NCBI GenBank assembly: GCA_021815935.1
Contig: JAKAZH010000049.1
Coordinates: forward strand, 1-10,426
Source: Actinomycetes bacterium
GTDB lineage: Bacteria; Actinomycetota; Acidimicrobiia; Acidimicrobiales; Palsa-688
Direction: 5' to 3'
DNA length: 10,426 bases
Position numbers and translations under genes: made by a program. Under the pieces are notes generated by a model. It saw only the letters and a program-made list of their open reading frames with translations, made no database searches and was not told the origin of the DNA. Shown in pieces: positions 8,042-10,426 of the stretch (its first letter is position 1; each line of letters starts with the position of its first letter).

Positions 8042-8913
8042 GCGCAAGCGAAGGGACCGAGACGGTGCCGGTGGTCATCAACGTCATGGTCGAACAGTGG
8101 TCGCCCGGTACTTGGCCAATGCTCGGTCCAATGGGCAATCCACTCTCGGGCGGGCTCCCCGACGGCCAGGCGATCTCGTGGGCGGAGTACGGACCCCGCG
8201 AGGGTATCTGGAGGGTCCTCTCCCTTCTCGGCGACCTTGGAGTCTCGGCAAGTGTCTACGCTAGCGGCTTACTCGCCGAGACCCATCCGGACGTGCTTGC
8301 TGCGGTAACCGCGGCCGGACACGAGCTGTGCGGGCATGGGTGGTCCCAGGACGTGCTGCAGCCGTCGCTGACGTCCGAGGAGGAGCGTCGGGCCGTACTG
8401 CGCTGCCGCGACGCTCTCGAGTCCGCGTCAGGGGTTGCGCCTGCGGGTTGGATCAGCCCCCGGTGCACTCCAACCCCTCAGACGGCAGCAGTTCTTGCAG
8501 GCGCCGGTTACCGCTGGTGGGGCGACGTGTTCGACACCGATCGGGCATACCTGAAGCGAACTTCTGATGGTTCGATCGTGGCATTGCCGTTCGGTATGGA
8601 GATCAACGACCTGCCACTCCACATCCGTTACGGCCATCCGTTCCTGTCGCTGCGCCAAGCCTGGCAGGAAGAGCTTCGCGGCTGCCGTCTCGCGCCCGGT
8701 GCCCACATCGACATCACGGTGCACGCGCACATTGGTGGTCGCCCGGCGGGTGTCGCAGTGCTGCGAGACATCATCTGCGAGGCGCTCGACGCCGTCGACG
8801 TGGAGCTGGTGACGCGCCAGCAGCTAGCTGTCCGGGTCCTCGCCGAGGCCCCCGGCGCGAACTGTGCACCAGGCGCAGCCGAGGGCCGCGAGTCGAAAAG
8901 GTACAATCGTTGA
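8038..8913 (+). CDS. Polysaccharide deacetylase-family hydrolase, PuuE/cyclic-imide-hydrolase-like
   Basis: This 291-residue protein has a NodB-homology fold in the branch that includes allantoinase PuuE and cyclic imide hydrolases rather than cell-wall deacetylases. Evidence is the absence of a signal peptide, the G-H-E-L-C-G-H-G-W motif at 94-102 (metal-type His100), the [12 protein letters not shown] segment in the second half, and H-A-H-I-G-G-R-P near residues 230-237. The classical TFDDG motif is replaced by N-V-M-V-E-Q-W at 15-21, and the usual second histidine four residues after His100 is not obvious, so metal ligation may differ from NodB. Members of this branch open cyclic amides or imides. 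The ATG at 8038 overlaps the preceding stop as ATGA; its ribosome site is weak, consistent with coupled translation. The family is fairly sure; the substrate is inferred only by analogy. Confidence 0.85.
   Translation: MSASEGTETVPVVINVMVEQWSPGTWPMLGPMGNPLSGGLPDGQAISWAEYGPREGIWRVLSLLGDLGVSASVYASGLLAETHPDVLAAVTAAGHELCGHGWSQDVLQPSLTSEEERRAVLRCRDALESASGVAPAGWISPRCTPTPQTAAVLAGAGYRWWGDVFDTDRAYLKRTSDGSIVALPFGMEINDLPLHIRYGHPFLSLRQAWQEELRGCRLAPGAHIDITVHAHIGGRPAGVAVLRDIICEALDAVDVELVTRQQLAVRVLAEAPGANCAPGAAEGRESKRYNR
8897..8901 (+). promoter_or_regulatory. Shine-Dalgarno supporting a TTG start
   Basis: AAAGG lies 8 bases upstream of the TTG at 8910, inside the end of the deacetylase-family gene. With the TTGA overlap it supports initiation at this rare start codon rather than at a methionine inside the aldo/keto reductase fold. 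Confidence 0.5.
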
Positions 8914-9968
8914 CGGACGCCCGACGCAGACTAGGCACAGATGGCCCCGAAGTCTCTGCCCTTGGGCTCGGCTGCATGCCCATGTCGCAGTTCTACGGCA
9001 AGGCGGACGACGGCGAGTCGATCTCGGCGATTCATCGGGCGCTAGAATTAGGAGTCACATTCTTAGACACGGCGAACGTCTATGGTCGTGGACACAACGA
9101 GGAGCTCATCGGCCGAGCGGTCCGCGGACGGCGAAGCGACGTGGTGGTCGCCACCAAGTTCGGCATCGAATACATCGACGGGCGTAGGACGGTCAATGGG
9201 AGGCCCGAACACGTCAAGAGCTCCTGTGAGGAATCCCTGCGGCGGCTCGGGAGCGACTACATCGACATCTACTACCAGCACCGAGTCGATCCGGTCGTCC
9301 CGATCGAAGAGACGGTCGGCGCGATGGCCGAGTTGGTTCGCCGTGGCAGTGTCCGCCACCTCGGTCTGTCCGAGGCGAACGCGGAGAGTCTGCGGCGAGC
9401 GTCGGCGGTGCATCCGATAGCTGCCCTGCAGAGTGAGTGGTCGCTGTGGACACGCGACCTCGAAGCGGAGGTCCTTCCGGTCGCCCGCCAGCTGGGGATC
9501 GGCATCGTTGCCTTCAGCCCCCTCGGGCGAGGATTCCTCACTGGCACGGTCCGCGACACATCGCGCCTAGCCCCGGACGACTTCCGAGCTAGTAATCCAC
9601 GGTTCCAACCGGAAAACTTTCAACGAAACTGTACCCTCCTCCGACAGCTCGAAGAGGTTGCTGCTCTCGCCGGGTGCAGCCCGGGACAGCTGGCGTTAGC
9701 TTGGCTGCTTGCTCGCGGCGACGACGTCGTACCCATCCCAGGCACGAAGCGGACGAGCTACGTAGAACAGAACGCGGCTGCCGCTCACCTCTCGATCTCT
9801 GCCGAGGTGCTAGCAACTCTCGACGATCTCTTCCCCGCCGGGGCTTGGGCGGGGGCCCGTTACGACGAACCTGATCGTAGCGCGTACGGAGGGAGTCCAT
9901 TGGCCTCAGCTGGTGCTGGCGCGCCACCTGAATCGCCAGTTGCTGCAGAGCCCTCCGGACTCGCGTGA
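8910..9968 (+). CDS. Aldo/keto reductase
   Basis: This 352-residue cytosolic enzyme should reduce an aldehyde or ketone with NADPH, or catalyse the reverse. It opens with [16 protein letters not shown], typical of the family's first hairpin and strand. The catalytic tetrad is visible as Asp53 and Tyr58 (F-L-D-T-A-N-V-Y-G), Lys83 (A-T-K-F-G) and His124 (Y-Y-Q-H). Cofactor-side motifs are F-S-P-L-G-R-G-F and the C-terminal V-P-I-P-G-T-K-R. The last 40 or so residues are Gly/Ala/Pro-rich and extend a little beyond the usual fold. The start is TTG at 8910: it overlaps the previous stop as TTGA and has AAAGG 8 bases upstream, and the next methionine lies inside the barrel. The family is secure. 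Its role is probably reduction or oxidation of a pathway intermediate. Confidence 0.93.
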   Translation: MTDARRRLGTDGPEVSALGLGCMPMSQFYGKADDGESISAIHRALELGVTFLDTANVYGRGHNEELIGRAVRGRRSDVVVATKFGIEYIDGRRTVNGRPEHVKSSCEESLRRLGSDYIDIYYQHRVDPVVPIEETVGAMAELVRRGSVRHLGLSEANAESLRRASAVHPIAALQSEWSLWTRDLEAEVLPVARQLGIGIVAFSPLGRGFLTGTVRDTSRLAPDDFRASNPRFQPENFQRNCTLLRQLEEVAALAGCSPGQLALAWLLARGDDVVPIPGTKRTSYVEQNAAAAHLSISAEVLATLDDLFPAGAWAGARYDEPDRSAYGGSPLASAGAGAPPESPVAAEPSGLA

Positions 9969-10371
9969 AGCCCGAGGTGGTCATACAGGCGCTGGATCGT
10001 GCGTATCGACGTCACCTGCACACCACCGCTTTGGGCCATGATCCGGACGACCTGGGCTGCGCTGCGTACCACTCGCGTTTGAGCAGCGAGTTTCCGAGAG
10101 AGATGGCGGTCGAGCCCAATGGAAGGACTCTGCTGAAGCGCAGTCCGTCGAACTCGCCGGCGGGAGTCATGTCCTTCTCGGTGCCGTCTTGGTGGACTAG
10201 TCCCAATGCTAGTGACACCGCCCCTTCAAGTCGCCATCGCCGTGTTAGCCGCACACGGCGGTATTCAGCCAGGCGAACCCGGTTGGGCGCCAGCCGTGCG
10301 CCTAGGGCGGAATCACTCGCTTCGCATATCCAACCTGGCCATACGAGGCGCTGCTCATCTGGTTCAGGGAT
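9969..10371 (+). other. About 400 bases without a convincing intact gene
   Basis: Three frames look partly coding and none does so throughout. On the + strand, a frame from GTG at 9965 (overlapping the reductase stop as GTGA) runs 136 codons, but its second half is Arg/Ser-rich low-quality sequence. On the - strand, one frame is open from 10371 down to its stop at 10012, with protein-like composition around 10060-10205. A second - frame near 9969-10140 contains a short helix-turn-helix-like stretch, [14 protein letters not shown]. This pattern fits a decayed - strand gene better than an intact one, but I recognise no family. I see no tRNA, CRISPR or insertion-sequence ends here. Confidence 0.4.
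10238..10260. terminator. Perfect 8-bp hairpin, candidate transcription terminator
   Basis: CGCCGTGT at 10238-10245 and ACACGGCG at 10253-10260 are perfect reverse complements around a 7-base loop. The stem is GC-rich and lies in the gap after the operon's last clear gene. Neither side has a T run, so it is not a classical intrinsic terminator, although high-GC actinobacteria often use hairpins without a U tail. It could stop transcription from either side, or be an operator for a dimeric regulator. Confidence 0.3.
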
Positions 10372-10426
10372 CTAATGGCGCAGCGATTCGATTCGGGTGA
10401 CGATCTCCTGCAACGCTGCGTCAGTG
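10372..10426 (-). CDS. Possible 3' end of a convergent gene running off the right edge
   Basis: Read on the - strand, the last 54 bases give T-D-A-A-L-Q-E-I-V-T-R-I-E-S-L-R-H followed by TAG at 10374-10372. This looks like a C-terminal amphipathic helix with good G/C third-position bias, and would face the operon tail to tail. Only 17 codons are visible, so no family can be named. The same frame stays open for another 119 codons after the TAG, so the stop could instead interrupt a longer, broken gene. A + strand frame beginning ATG at 10375 is the competing reading. Confidence 0.3.
   Translation of the reverse strand, partial: TDAALQEIVTRIESLRH

Noticed and set aside
9965..10375. 136-codon + strand frame starting GTG in a GTGA overlap
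   Set aside because: The start fits the operon pattern, but the second half is Arg/Ser-rich and no family is recognisable, so it is not called as a gene; it is discussed under the 3' gap.
10375..10426. + strand gene start at ATG 10375 with AGGGA upstream
   Set aside because: Spacing of 4 bases is short, only 17 codons are visible, and the - strand reading has slightly better codon use and composition. Not excluded.

Overview
The window is GC-rich, tightly packed, and almost every gene is on the + strand. A lipoprotein signal with an L-A-A-C lipobox, a predicted F420-type luciferase-like oxidoreductase, GTG/TTG starts and strong G/C third-position bias suggest an actinobacterium or other high-GC F420-using bacterium. 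This is inferred from family content and composition; no rRNA or marker gene is present.

Layout: (1) The 3' part of a cupin-type protein, running in from the left edge to 716. (2) After a 72-base gap and a strong ribosome binding site, a DUF6282-type TIM-barrel metal hydrolase (789-1691). (3) A complete branched-chain-amino-acid-type (Liv/HAAT) ABC importer: lipoprotein binding protein (1695-2924), LivF ATPase (2931-3686), a fused LivM permease + LivG ATPase (3683-5674) and LivH permease (5679-6545). (4) A fusion of a luciferase-like F420-type oxidoreductase with a carboxymuconolactone-decarboxylase-like domain (6542-8041). (5) A PuuE-like polysaccharide-deacetylase-family hydrolase (8038-8913). 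(6) An aldo/keto reductase with a TTG start (8910-9968). (7) About 400 bases with no convincing intact gene, holding a perfect 8-bp hairpin, then possibly the 3' end of a convergent gene at the right edge.

From 789 to 9968 genes are separated by at most 6 bases or overlap by 4 (ATGA three times, TTGA once), so this looks like one translationally coupled operon. The cupin gene upstream may be in the same transcript. Together the genes read as an uptake-plus-catabolism unit: the importer brings in a small organic molecule, and a cupin, two predicted metal hydrolases, a flavin/F420 oxidoreductase with a CMD-like domain, and an NADPH reductase process it. The enzyme set does not match any complete pathway I know. 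Two family members (PuuE-like and DUF6282) point weakly to a C-N bond-containing or cyclic amide/imide-type substrate, but the sequence does not identify it. No regulator, mobile element, RNA gene or CRISPR array is visible.
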